A stretch of 64,000 nucleotides of DNA from Thunnus maccoyii (Eukaryota; Chordata; Actinopteri; Scombriformes; Scombridae). The notes beneath the pieces were generated by a model. It made no database searches and was not told the DNA's origin. It saw only the letters and a program-made list of their open reading frames with translations. The DNA lies in assembly GCF_910596095.1 (NCBI RefSeq), contig NC_056538.1, positions 11,712,001 through 11,776,000 of the forward strand, written 5' to 3'. Below, one piece after another: positions 1 to 33,182 of this stretch. Both the position numbers and the translations under genes were made by a program. Every line of letters begins with the position of its first letter. The stretch's first letter is position 1.

Positions 1-504
1 GGAGAGGAGTGGAGGATGGAGAAGAGAAAGGAAGGAAAAATTAAAGGAAACAAAAGAAGAGAACAAAGCAAAAGGACAGAAGGGAAAGAGAGAATTTACT
101 GATCTGCCTGACTGTCACTCTGTATGTTTTCCCAATATGAATGCAACATAAATAATGTCAGTATCTGATATTGTTAGTAAGTGGCATATTCAATATTAAA
201 AAACAAATATTCTGTGTACATAGAACACTGTAAAGCCCCTTTCTCTACAATTAGTGTCACTGAAGTCCAACTAGGTGTGAGCAATATGGAAAAAGTCCTC
301 TATCACGATAGGCTATATGTAATTTTAATTTTCTGTAAAACAAGGGAGAAAGAGTCTGTTTTTGGCTTATCAAGCAAATAAAATACCAGACAAAATACAA
401 AATGGCCTTAAACAAACAGACATTAACATGACGCTGTAGCTACCGCGATATAAATAGTCTTAAAAGAGAAACAAGGAATAAATGGTTAGTATGGTTGGTG
501 TATA

Positions 505-850
505 TTGTTCTCATCATCGATTAATCTACAGATTATTATCATGATTATTCATTTTGTCCATAAAATATCAGAAAATTGTGAAAAAAGCCATTAATTATTT
601 CCCAAAATCAAAGGTTATGTCTTTAAATGTCTTATTTTGTCCAACAACACAGTCAAAAACACAATTATATTCACTTTACTGTCACGTACGACTAAGAAAA
701 GCATTAAATCATCACATTTGAGGAGTTGAAACTAGCAAATATTTGGCCATTTTTGCTTAAATGACCAACACGATTTATCAGTTATCAAAATAGTTGACAA
801 TTCATTTTCTGTCAATCAACTAATCGATTGACTAATCATTGTAGCTCTAG
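505..850. mobile_element. degenerate AT-rich MITE-like repeat, copy 1
   Basis: Ends are AT-rich and mutually inverted (cgattaatctacagattatt at one end, caactaatcgattgactaatc at the other). The interior has the phrases 'ataaaatatcagaaaattgtg', 'gtcttattttgtccaac' and 'caaaatagttgacaatt'. The same phrases recur at 6965-7290 and 17310-17640, so this is a dispersed family. It ends close to 'attgtagctctag', resembling the 'gttgcagctct' end seen in such teleost elements. Confidence 0.55.
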
Positions 851-1246
851 TACAATTAAGAGGAGAGAAGACAGACACACATCTGGGAGGTAGGAATGGC
901 TTATGGAGTCATCCCTCTTCACCGGCCTCGCACTAAGCCTACGTCTTAATACAGAATAAAGCTTTCCTGTCCTCCATCTCTATCCTAATCTCCAGCCTGA
1001 AAAGATGAAAGGTCTGCATGTTTGTTCCAAAGAGGAAACCCTACATATCTCTCCACACCAGAGAAGAACTGTCTGCCTTCATTCACTCTCTTCTTACCTC
1101 ACCTCTCCTCACCTTTTCCCTTTTTTCTTGTCCTCTCCAGGGGCATTATACAGGCTGCCTGTCTATCTATCCATGGTTGAGTCAGGCTTCCATCTGGATG
1201 AGTGACTAGATGAAGGAACTCAGTTTCCATTTGGATGAAAAGTGTA

Positions 1247-1400
1247 GGGCTGCAACCAATTTCCATTAACAAGTTATTAACCAATTCTCACATGTTCCTG
1301 GAGCCACTGATGTCATCTTAAAATGTCTTGTTTTGCCAGTTTTTGCAATTTTGCTGAAATAAATGACTTAATTGATCATCAAAATAGTTCAATTCAACTG
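1247..1400. mobile_element. fragment of the same AT-rich repeat family
   Basis: Begins 'gggctgcaaccaatt' and contains 'aaaatgtcttgttttg' and 'gatcatcaaaatagttcaatt', matching internal phrases of the copies at 505-850 and 17310-17640. Shortened and diverged. Confidence 0.35.
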
Positions 1401-2276
1401 ACATATTAATCCACAAATGACAAACATGTTTTCCAACCATGAATGGATCACATGACTAGAAACAGTAATTTGACATCAAAAATAAAATATAAATCAGAGG
1501 TTTTAATGAGAATTATGTTCAAATTTAAGAAAAAGTGTTTAGTATGACCAACACTTCACCCTTTATTAACAGAACCTACAGTAAACCAGAGTGAGCTTAC
1601 TAACCTAATCCTAACACTGAACATGTTTTATGACGAACAGTTTAACATTCAGATTTTGCTATTGTCACAAAATCTAATTTATGGTATTCCCAACATAATC
1701 CATTTTGACTGGATTGGTATTGTTGTCCAAATTTGCAAGATGCTTACATTTACAGTACAGCGCAAGGTTTAAATGGATGCAAATGATACATGCATGAAAA
1801 GCTCTGAATGAGGCACTGTGTGTATCATTTGCTACAGAGATTATACTGACTCTACGCTAATGTTGCTTCTACATCCGCAAGAAAAGTCAATAGGAAGTCA
1901 CTGTGTAGGAGACGTACACACACGATCATACATGCGAGATACAGAGTAAAAGCTGTGAGCTGATGGGTCACGACTAACACGTTAAAACAGCCGAAATGTG
2001 AATGCAAATAGTTAAATTCTAATTGCACGAATCTTGAAGAAGAGTGCAAGGTCTCAGTGACGACATGTTGTTTGAAGCTCATTAAATATCCAAGCATTGG
2101 TTTTGTTGAAGCGTTTCTCTTCAACCAAGGCCACCCAGCTCATTACGCTGGCTAATATTATGAATGATGAGAGACAAAAGGTAGGTAGATGGAAAAACAC
2201 AAAAACACACACCATCCCTTTTTCAAAAGCATGGCCACTTGACACACAAACACACAGCAGCACGTGAAAAAAAAAA

Positions 2277-2295
2277 ACACACACACACACACACA
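2277..2295. repeat. (AC)n microsatellite
   Basis: About nine AC units after an A run. Confidence 0.9.
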
Positions 2296-2479
2296 TCAAA
2301 TGTGTACACACTAATACACAAAGGTGCATGTGGCAACACCAACACACGCATGCATTAAAATAAAGGTCCACTATATAAAATCCTGGCAGCAGCAAAGTAG
2401 AACAGCTCAACTCGTCCCCTCCCCGGTTTACTTTCTCTTCTTTTTTTTTGCCTCTTTCATCTCTCTATTAGCTCTGTCA

Positions 2480-2780
2480 ATTGTTTATCAAAAGCAGCGA
2501 GGAGGCGATTGGAGCCGGGCAATTGAAAGCTCGTGCTGCGAGATCCATTTTAAAATTCATGACGGGTTAATGGTATGTTAGTGGCAACATTAGGACCCAG
2601 TGAGCTTGCGTCATGCTCATTCACATTGAAAACAGGCCGCTTCAAATGACTACTAAGCAGTCCTCATTCTGAGAGGTAATTCATATTGTAATTAACTTTT
2701 CAATCACAGCTGATTAATTAAGACAGGCCCTAGTCTGTAATTATGCATCTATTTTTGACCCTAATATGAATCACTGGATA
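2480..2780. promoter_or_regulatory. candidate conserved noncoding element in dscam intron 3
   Basis: A complex, non-repetitive block with several homeodomain-type cores (gtaattaac, gattaattaag, gtaattatgcat) and a CAGCTG E-box packed together, unlike the simple-repeat and MITE surroundings. Proposed as an enhancer-like element by inference only; no alignment was possible. Confidence 0.2.
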
Positions 2781-4848
2781 TTCAAAGATTTCAGCAGCCG
2801 TGATTTAAGCCAGTTTCCTCTGTACATGCAAGTTAGTGATCTTAAAAAGCACCTGACTATTAAACAAGCAGTCATCAAAGTGTATTTAAACTGTGGATGT
2901 TCATCAACATTAGCTTAATAATCAAGTGACATCTCCAGCCTAAATTTCTCACTGTGTTTCACAGCAGAGCTCACTCTGCTATTATGTTATTTTATGTCTG
3001 TAGTAAGAGAAATATCTCAAGTATTGACTGTTCTTGCTCACGTTCTGATGCACAATGCAAGAGAAGGGAAGTGCACTTGATGTTACCGTTCCCAACAAAA
3101 ACCTGAGATTAATAATTCAGTGCGGCTGTTATTTTGTGTCCACTGAGACCAAATCTTCTTTCATGAAAAATTGAAAAAAAGAGAAGAAAAGAGGGGCTGG
3201 AGAAGGAGTCGGAAAACTAGGCTGGGTCAAACTGCACTCGGTTGCCATTGTCAAGCCCTGTCGGCATGGTCCCGCTCTCTCTTGCGCGCGCTTTCCGCTC
3301 GCGCACAAACACATTCGCGCACACATCCCTCAAACCCTCGCTCCTAGAGTAAACATACCCTCTCCATAACAGTGCGAGGTGAATCCGCTCATGCATCAGA
3401 ATCTACCATCAAATATTTATCACGGAGCAGCAGTGATTTTGACCGTGTGCTCATGCTTTTGACAGCACTCGCCTGCTGCAATACTTATTGGAGTAAACAC
3501 GGATCCAATATCGTTGTTCTTTTGAACGCTTGCGAAAGAACTCAAAAGAACACCAGGCATACAATATAATCCATCAAAACTTCACTGCATATTCTATGGG
3601 CTGTCAGACCTGCTTTAAAAATGGAAAGATGGCATTGTAGACAGTACAATAAGAGCTGATTTAAAAATGATTAGCAATGATTGTTTTTTTTAATATAAAG
3701 AACACACCTGTAGTACATTCACAGTTCATACATGAAGAGATGGTTTTTGCACACACATGTCACCTTTTTCTATGTTTTTGTGAGGTAGAGGTGATATGTT
3801 ACAGCATTTTATCCTGATCACGGACATTTTTTTAACCACAGCTGAGAAAAACATCACCTCTGAGTCTTGTCTACATGATTCATTTCATTTACAAGAGTGT
3901 AATCACATCTGCATGCTGCATATTTGCCTGCTCTCCATGACATTAGGCAGTGTCTTCAAACCAACAGCTTGCAGCGAGTAACTCTAGTAACCTCGAGTAA
4001 ATAAGTCGCTGGCATGGATCAGAAGATACATCTTCATGCTTGAGCAGACACATTTAAAATGCCACCAAAACACCGTCCCAGATTCTGCCCTCAGTCAAAT
4101 GACATCAAGTGCTCACTTACAGGTCCCTGAATGCCCCAGTATGAAGCGAAATCAGCCAGCGGGCAGTACATGGAGCAATCAAAGAGATAAGCATCCCATT
4201 TAACTTGAGTAAAAAATCCAACCCCGCAGAACGTTCTGGCATCTCGCGTTATCACGCTGTGCCACTGGATTTAAACAAGGAGGGTAACTAGATCAATGAT
4301 GCTATGTAAACTGTTCCACTTTACCCCTTGCTGGACTCAAAATGGAGGTGGCTGAGGTGGAGTGTGCATAGGAGGAAGAAGCTCGGTGATTCAATGTGAC
4401 AGTTATCAACATCCTCTGGCTAGTGAGAGGACAGGGCTGTATGGAGCTGCAAAGCCCCAGTAATGGCAGACTACAACAGTAAACAGGTAAGGAGATGACT
4501 CACAGTGAAACAGAACAGAGTGTCCAAAGAGCACGGAGCGTAGCAGAGCAGGGAGGGGACTGAGAAAAACAGCCGAAAAAAGGCAAAACGCCTCTCTCAC
4601 CAACAAACATTTAATCTCGTTGTTTTTGTTGTAATCAAAGTGGGCACAAAAAAGCTTCACTTTGTGTTTTTTTTATATAAAGTCACAAATGTGGTCAGTC
4701 GTTTTAACATGAACACGGGCCTTTTATCTTCACATATCACAGACATGAGGCCTGATTTTAACAGGTTGTTCCCCTGAATTGAAGCTCTAAAGCTCCATAC
4801 TGAAACACTCAGTTGCATACATACCAAATATGATTATCATTGTCTTAC

Positions 4849-26138
<21,290 letters not shown>

Positions 26139-27090
26139 GCCCTGCTCCGTTCAATCCCCCCCAAGCTATGCTTTCTCTTCTTCCTCCGACCGGTGCCTCC
26201 CTGGGTTTCTCTCCTGTGCGCTTGGGGTAAGGTTAAACATTTGCCACTGTCTTCAAGCAAGCCGGTCCAAGTCTCTACTTTTAATATCTCCTTCCTACTT
26301 TTTCCGTTTCACTCTGATGTGTTTTTTCTGAGCCCTCTCTTTGCGCTTGGAACATAAATGAGCCTCAGTGATTGTCTTGGGGAGAGCTGTGCTCAGACTC
26401 TCCTCCTCTGCTCCGCGTCTTGCTGCTTCTCCCTGTTATTCAAAAGGATGCTGAAGGGGTGAACCCCAGGTGTGTGTGATGCTGAGTCAGAGCCGGGTAC
26501 GAGCGAATCCTGAAACAAAAATGAATGCCAAAACTGGCTAAACTAAATCTTTAAATAAAAAAAACAAAAATGTCAGAAGCTCCGATATCCTAAATAAACT
26601 GACTGACGGATCATCCTTGGGGGGAAAAAATAAAAATGTTAGAAAATTAAAACAAGTAAAATAGCAAAGAAGCAAACAAGGGGGAGAGGGTGGTAGAATA
26701 AGAATGAAAACAGGTTTTTATCAGAGACTCCAAAGTCAGATCATCTTCATCGCCTCTGTGCGTCCAGCAAGAGGCGAGCAAGCGCATCTTCCCCGCTGCC
26801 GCTCTCTAATCGCACCACACTGACTCTCTGAGCATTACACAGAATAACCCTCTCCCCTGCCCCTGCAGACGCTTTAATTCCTCATTGCCTTAAAGGAGCA
26901 GAGGCGGATACCGGTCGATCCTGAGGGCAAGGTACTACTGGAGGTGAGTGTGAGAGCGCGCAGTGCGTGTGTGGGGCATTTGCATTAAGGAAATGAGCTG
27001 CACCTGACGCACTGAGCCACCGAGCATAACGTTTTTACGCACGGCGATGTACCGGCACAAACAGAAAGCGCTGTCTGCGGGCGTGCAGGT
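26139..27090 (-). promoter_or_regulatory. dscam 5' UTR and CpG-rich upstream flank
   Basis: The sequence upstream of the dscam start codon becomes clearly richer in CpG and GC between about 26740 and 27090 than the AT-rich surroundings, with clusters such as gcgcgcagtgcg and acgcacggcgatg. This is typical of a vertebrate CpG-type promoter. No convincing TATA box was seen. The transcription start cannot be placed by eye. Confidence 0.4.
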
Positions 27091-28973
27091 GCACTCAGCA
27101 TACGGAGTTACATGTCAGATTTGTCCTTAATTTACTCAATAAGGGTGTTTCTCATATGGATAAGGACAGAGAGGAGTTCCCTTTAGGAATGAAATTATAC
27201 AAGGATATCCAATGACGCATATTTTGTGCATTAAGGAGGAAAAATAATAAAAGTGCTTAATTGAATAACACTTTTAAATTGATTAAAGTGGTTTAAGAAT
27301 TCTGCAACAAGAAAATAGAAAGAAAAGTGGCAGTGGTTGCAGAAAATACAGGGTTAAACTAAAGCATCCCCCACCCCAAAGGCACACACACACACACACA
27401 CACCGCCTCCCTCAAACCCCATAATCCAGCAACACCACCACCCCTCCATTTTAATGCCTGCCTTGAAGTCAAGGGTGTAGCTATAGTAGGCTGTGGAAGC
27501 CTGTGGGCCTGTCCACAGAGCAGGGCTACACTGAATGTGATATAACCAGCAGGGCAGTCTGCATCTCATTCTCTATTCCACATGACAGAATATACTGAAA
27601 GTGAAATCCTGTTTATTTACCGCAGGATACTCATTTTTCTGTCCTTATATCAGGGCTGACGAGAGAGTCTTTACAATTCTGAATGTGTACAAAGGAAAAT
27701 AATAAATACTCCTGTGAACAGATACACAGCACTGTCTGTCATTTTATTTATGGTGAGTGTGTTTGTCTAAAAGAGCTAATTAGTCTAATCTCTGTGTGTT
27801 CATTTGAGAATGATGGAGGCACAATTTTGTAGCAGGATTTGACCTTTTCCTGGTTCTAAGTGCAGTATAATATATGTTAGTCTGCAGTCTGTGTCCACTT
27901 GTCTAACGGCCTCTCTTACAGTGCTCATTCCAGTGCACTGTTCTGCACGTACTGAAGTCTGTACCAGAGCACACTGTTCTAGCTTGCCTTAAAAACGGTA
28001 CGGTTCCCTCTTTTTTGGACTTCTGTTTGATCTATTCAGCAGCGGCCCAAATTAAATTGTTTTTTCATCACAGATTTCCTAATTTTGAACCACTGTCACA
28101 CCAAAAATTAAGGGCTCGTTTTACATGTTTACTTACCTAGTGTTTACTCTATGTCCTAAGCTGTAAGATAAACCCAAACAAGTTGAAGTCCCTGTAGCGC
28201 TGAGAAGAAAGCACAGGCGAATCAGGGCAGTGGGTCAGAGATCCTGCCTGTCATTTAAAGTGGATTAGGAGCACTGTCCTAGTGTTTCAGCACTGGATTT
28301 TTGGCATGGACGAGCAAGTAAGTTCATTAGGAGTGACAGGCTGTAGGGATATGATCACTGAAGACCAAGGATGCAATACCACGTGACTAAACATTTATGG
28401 GAGTTTTTTCCTCACAAGACTCACCACTAAGCAATTTCACAAGGGTAAAGAGAAAGTTAAGTGTCTTGTTCAAAAAAGGGTGTATGATGCCACAAAGCAT
28501 ACTCATGCCCTGCAGGTAACCAACCAGACCAGTAATACATGTACTTTTCCTTTCTTCAGCCCTCAGCAGTGTTAAATGGTAGAAGATTTTTTTTTTGACA
28601 CTGAAGGTGACATTAATAGCCTGGAAAGACAAATAAAACTCAAAGACAGAAGAAGAAAGATTTGGCTGTGGGTTCAAGGGATCGGGAGAGGGGATCCGTG
28701 GAATTAGAGGGTGCCATCTGACATTTTAGAGGAAATGAGGCATTACTATAATCTAGCTCAGTAAACAGGATTTCATGAGAAGCTGAAATTAAAAAAATGT
28801 AAAAAAAGGAAATGTAATAAATAAAGAAATGCAAATCAAAAGGTTATACTTGTTTGTGTGGGATGTGAAAACCAACACTAACACACAGATGGAACAATCA
28901 AGCTTGGTTTCGACTGCTCTTTTCACCCCAGCGCACAGGGTAACGTGCAGGGGGGGGGCTACGTACTGCAGAG
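27091..28973. other. intergenic, dscam-bace2 (part 1)
   Basis: No gene is seen. Contains an (AC)n run at 27383-27402 and otherwise unremarkable AT-rich sequence. Short frames near 28387-28834 lack family matches. Confidence 0.6.
27383..27402. repeat. (CA)n microsatellite
   Basis: Ten CA units upstream of dscam. Confidence 0.9.
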
Positions 28974-29279
28974 CAGTGGTTCTCACAGTGGGGCCTGCAG
29001 ACCCCATAGCCAGGAGGTAAATAATTTGCTATAAGTTACTTACACCAAGCTGTGCAATAAAACAAGTACACCTATACTCATAGAAACTGGGATTATGGTA
29101 CGTAACCAACACTGTGTCCATTACTCCCATCCACTTTAGCATTGGGCCAATAGAAACTCAGATGTGACTGTGACACATCACGTCAATCTGTCATCAATCA
29201 CTCACTTCACTCAGGGTGCAACGAACCGTTTCCTGCTGCTGCTTAGCTTGGTTTATTAGCCAACTAGCTAGCTGGCAAC

Positions 29280-30705
29280 ATGGAGAAATATTTGAGTCAG
29301 TCCACGACATCAAGTGACACTAAGCCCAAACTAGCTGAATTGAAAAAATATGACGACAGTTATATCAAGTTTGGTTTTATTGAGAACAGCGATGGGTCAT
29401 GCGTCATGTGTCTTCAAGTGCTAGCCAGTGTTGCCAGATAATTATCATATTTGTACGATAATTTTGCCCAATGTACAATCAATAATGCCAAAAATCCTGT
29501 AATGTACGATCATTTGATCATTTTGTGACACTTAGTATTAGTTGTAGTCAGTCTAGGATATCTCATTTCAATTCATTTCCCAACATGATCAGGATAGTAA
29601 AATATGGGTCCTACATCTGTGTTTACGCATCTCTTCCCACGTGACGTCTTTCCTGCCAGTCTGGACACATAGAGTAACCTATGTGAAGATTGCGGAACGG
29701 TGGGCTATGTGGAAGTTGAGCTGATATGGTGGGTATGTTATTTATTTAATTTCTATGTAGATGCTGAAGAGGCTACAACTCATGTTGTTATAGTTTACTA
29801 TTATAGCCCTTAATTTATTGAAGAGCTATGCTTTTGTTTTCGATGTTGGGACATTTTTATTTGATGAGTTCTGAAAGACTAACACCTTCCATGCATCATA
29901 TTACTACGTCAACAAATTTTCAAATTATTTGCAAACAATGTGGCTAGATTTGTAGGTGGTGTCAAAAAGTCGTTCGTCTCAGCAAATGTGTTTTATGAAA
30001 TTACACATTTATGCCTATTTGTTCTCTTGGTTATGACTCACGTACGATGACTTTCCTCAAAATACGATCATTTTAAGCCTCTGGTACAATACTTTAACAT
30101 TTCCCATCTGGCAACGCTGGTGCTAGCGAACAAAGCCATGGAGCCAGCCAAGCCCAAGTGACATCTGATTTCAAAGCACCCGGAACATGGGGGCAAAAAA
30201 AAAGAATTTTTCCATCAAAAGAGCAAGGAATACACCCGCCAGAAAACACGGATGGTGAACCTGGCCACAACTTCAGAGAAAGCACAGAAGTCTTCTTGTT
30301 TGATGGCTCAATGGATTGCTAAAAGTAAGAAGCCACACACAATTGCACTAGAACCCATACTTCCAGCACCGTTTGAAATGTGTTATGCTTAGTCTAGTTA
30401 TGCTTGGGACAGAGGCAGCTAATATACTGAAAGCTGTTCTGCTCTAAAATGACACCGTGAGGAGGAGAACTGAAGAACTCTCAGTTGAAATTCAGTCACA
30501 GCTACTGGATAGATTGTGTTCCTGTGAGCAATTTTCTATTCAGTTGGACAAATCAACAGACGTTGCCAGGGTGGTTCAGTTGATTGTTTTCTTTCACCAT
30601 CCATGGGAAGGGAACATTTTGGAGGACTTTCTGTTCTGCAAGGAGGTGCCTGGGAGGACAACAGGTGAGTATGAATGCTGTCAAGTCCAAATGAAATTTG
30701 AATAA
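29280..30705 (+). pseudogene. broken ZBED5-like hAT transposase fragment
   Basis: From ATG 29280 the frame gives MEKYLSQSTTSSD..., then KKYDDSYIKFGF and the CxxC of a BED-type zinc finger (CVMC). The frame is interrupted by the insert at 29426-30119. After it the finger resumes as VLANKAMEPAKPK, an in-frame TGA, then HLISKHPEH, which supplies the His pair. It continues KKEFFHQKSKEYTRQK..., ATTSEKAQKSSCLMAQWIAK, and after another break QFSIQLDKSTDVARVVQLIV, equivalent to the first catalytic-Asp region of hAT transposases (LDESTDVA in relatives), ending at a possible donor after GRTTG. The catalytic and dimerisation C-terminal parts are missing. It cannot encode an active transposase. Confidence 0.75.
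29426..30119. mobile_element. 694-bp non-autonomous hAT element nested in the older hAT
   Basis: Ends are inverted: CAGTGTTGCCAGAT at 29426 and ATCTGGCAACGCTG ending at 30119 (one mismatch). It is flanked by a perfect 8-bp target site duplication, gtgctagc, at 29418-29425 and 30120-30127. The interior is AT-rich with 'gtacgat' and 'aatgtacgatcattt' words repeated inversely near both ends, and has no transposase frame. The insertion splits the BED zinc finger codons of the host element, so it is younger. Confidence 0.88.
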
Positions 30706-30945
30706 AGTGACCCTCTGTTTAAAAGTATATAAGTGGTATTAACATGATTCAAATTGAAACAGGTCTGAAGCATTTAGGTTGAAAGATTTTAGAATACAAA
30801 TAGTTCCAATCGCATGTAAGAGTAAAAATGGTAGTAAGCATATGCTACAATGTGAAGTGTTACAATTATGAGGGGGTCCTTGGAAAAATTTCTCCCCTGT
30901 AAGGGGTCCCTGGCCCCAAAAAGTTTGAGAACCCCTGCTGTAGGG

Positions 30946-32877
30946 TGTGTACAGTATATACACACTCACACCACTGTACACACACTCCATATGTGGGAGT
31001 TGCCCGGTATAAGCACCGTTTCACAATGTGTGTTTGACAGCAAACAAACACAGAGTAACATCAACACTGTTAATGACGAAATGACCTTATAACGACCAAA
31101 TGACAGCAGGTGTGTGTGACAGTTTCTCTCGCACTCATCAGGGCAATGTTGTGACATCATAGGTTGAGAAATATCAAGAATATGGGCCATTTGATCCCAG
31201 TGTCTAACATTTGATTAGGGGGGTTTAATTGCCATTTCACCTTAAAAACCATAATTAGAAAATAAATTCCTCTTTTTCTGTATTCAGAAATATACAACTC
31301 TGAGAGAAGCTTTTCCAGTAATACCACACGCACTGTGCTATAATATAATCTCCAACACACAAATGTAGAGAAAGAGAAAGCTCAGTTGTCATTTTTGGCG
31401 ATACAAAGATCAAATTTAACTGACCGTAGTGATACATATCAAATGTTTCCCATAGCGGCACACTGGTTCTCCCATACTCATAGAAAACAGGTGCTGGTGT
31501 TTGTCATTTACACCAGGAGGACAGCTGTACAACTGAACAGACTACTTGCGATGTGAAAGACAATACCTTGAATTTTCACTCTGAAGACAAGAGCGTTGAC
31601 CTTGTGACCAGCGGGGTTGAGGTATTCAGTGGTGACTCCTATTAGATTATATTCAGGCATGCAGAAGAGGCACACATGTTTTCTAACTGCAAAAGCAATA
31701 CGTATGTCCTTGGTGAGGCTTTATAATGTACATTATTTTCAATTACATACAGAATGTAAATCTGAAACCCATAATGCTTTTTTATTCATATTTCATTATT
31801 ACATCCATCTGTTTGGTGGAGTGTGGTGAATCTGTACATTGACATTCTCCATACTTTTCTACTACAATACTAAATGTTGACCATCTTCATCAGTTATAAT
31901 AACAGATTTCAGCTTCCACATAAAATCTTTCTGTTTTACATGCACTGATCTTATTCCTGCACAGTTAAGAAGATACACGCTAACATGATATGAGCATGAA
32001 GAAACATGAAGTAACGTAATTCAGTTTCTCTTTGCAGAAATGTTTTGAATATGAGCTTGATTTTTGGTGGTTTAGAGTTTACTGTGTGGGTAGAGGGAGG
32101 AGGAGGGTGTAGTTCATTTTAGCCCCCCAGTATGATGCCTAAACCGTGGTAAGTGAATGTGACAATGAGGGCCGTAGGCTGCTGCAGACGTTCTTAGCCC
32201 TGCTGTGTGGCCATGCATGTGTGTGTGTGTGAGTTTGTATGTGTTACCATGTCTGAGCATGGATACAAGGAAGGAAGTGGAGCACATATGAGACAATTCA
32301 TGAACATTGAACACCCAGGGTCGTGACTCCTCATACTGTAAAACTCATAACGGCATGGGATCTGTGCTTGGTGCCCTTTGTTTTACTGCCAACTTCATCA
32401 TGGATGATCAAATAAGATTAAAAAGATATTAATCAGAGTTGTAGTAGCAGCCATAGCAGCAGTAGTAGAAGTTGCATTATTTTAATCGATCCTACACATG
32501 GATGTGAGAACTGTGTTGTCTGAATTGTTAAATCACTCTAAAGTAAAGACTGCTGATGTCTGTAAGAGAGTAAACTCAATATACAAAAATATTAGGGAGA
32601 CTTCTCTTAAAATATATTTATGAATCCAAGGAAAAAGACTGCATCTATCACTGATTTAGATTAAAGACTTTTGGAGCAATTTAACGTGTATTATGTGTAT
32701 CAGTATTCTATCAGATGTACAATTTATGGATATGATTGTATTTGCTCCGCTCTATTATTGTACCTTACCTCATTTAGTTTAGCTAAAGCATTTATTCACT
32801 ACAAAAAATGATCAAACAATAGCACAAAAAAGAGACATAATCAGACATAAATAGGGTTAAAGGTTAATATTAAAGGA
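30946..32877. other. intergenic, dscam-bace2 (part 2)
   Basis: No gene supported. Contains small AC/GT-rich stretches (about 30950 and 32217) and AT-rich unique sequence. Confidence 0.6.
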
Positions 32878-33182
32878 AAATGCCAGTATTTTTGTCAGCC
32901 TGGCTCCTATTCTCATATTTATGTATATAAAGACAACTGGTCATAACCATTTACTTACTATCTCTGCTTCAAACAGCTACAGGGATTTCCAGGGGACTAC
33001 TTTCAGTGTTTACATTGGGTCGGACTGGAAAACAAATGTTGTAGATAATTCCTGCAAGATTTTCAAAAAGCTGCAGAAGCCTTGACCTCCTTGCCTCCTT
33101 CGACAATACTCTTGCTACCAAATCTCTACAGCTAAGTTGGTAAGTAACAAAAATATGAGAATAAGTCTCAGGGTGACAAAGA
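32878..33182. mobile_element. putative MITE with inverted ends
   Basis: The left end reads 'tttttgtcagcctggctcct attctcatattt' and the right end, in reverse sense, 'tttgtcaccctgagacttat tctcatatttttgtt'. These are inverted over about 35 bp. No target duplication could be fixed. Confidence 0.5.

Larger units (their letters stand above)
1..4848 (-). other. dscam intron 3 (partial)
   Basis: I see no exon in this stretch. It holds degenerate copies of an AT-rich dispersed repeat (about 505-850 and 1250-1400), an (AC)n run, a purine-rich start (1-90) and one non-repetitive block with homeodomain-like cores (2480-2780). Short open frames here do not match any family I know. Confidence 0.7.
28974..30937 (+). 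mobile_element. decayed hAT transposon (Charlie/ZBED5-like)
   Basis: Terminal inverted repeats: CAGTGGTTCTCA at 28974 and TGAGAACCCCTG ending at 30937, both leading into GGGGCC-type inner sequence. It is flanked by imperfect 8-bp direct repeats, ctgcagag (28966-28973) and ctgtaggg (30938-30945), differing by two transitions. An 8-bp target duplication and CAG...CTG ends are hAT hallmarks. Inside is a broken transposase-like reading frame related to the vertebrate ZBED5/SCAND3-type proteins. A second, smaller hAT element is inserted within it. Confidence 0.8.

Noticed and set aside
2054..2410. 118-codon minus-strand frame rich in Cys and Val
   Set aside because: Created by the (AC)n microsatellite and its flanks.
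1..4848. Further dscam exons (exon 4 onward)
   Set aside because: Looked for the rest of Ig2 (a YRC-type motif) on the minus strand and found none; the exons must lie beyond the left edge.
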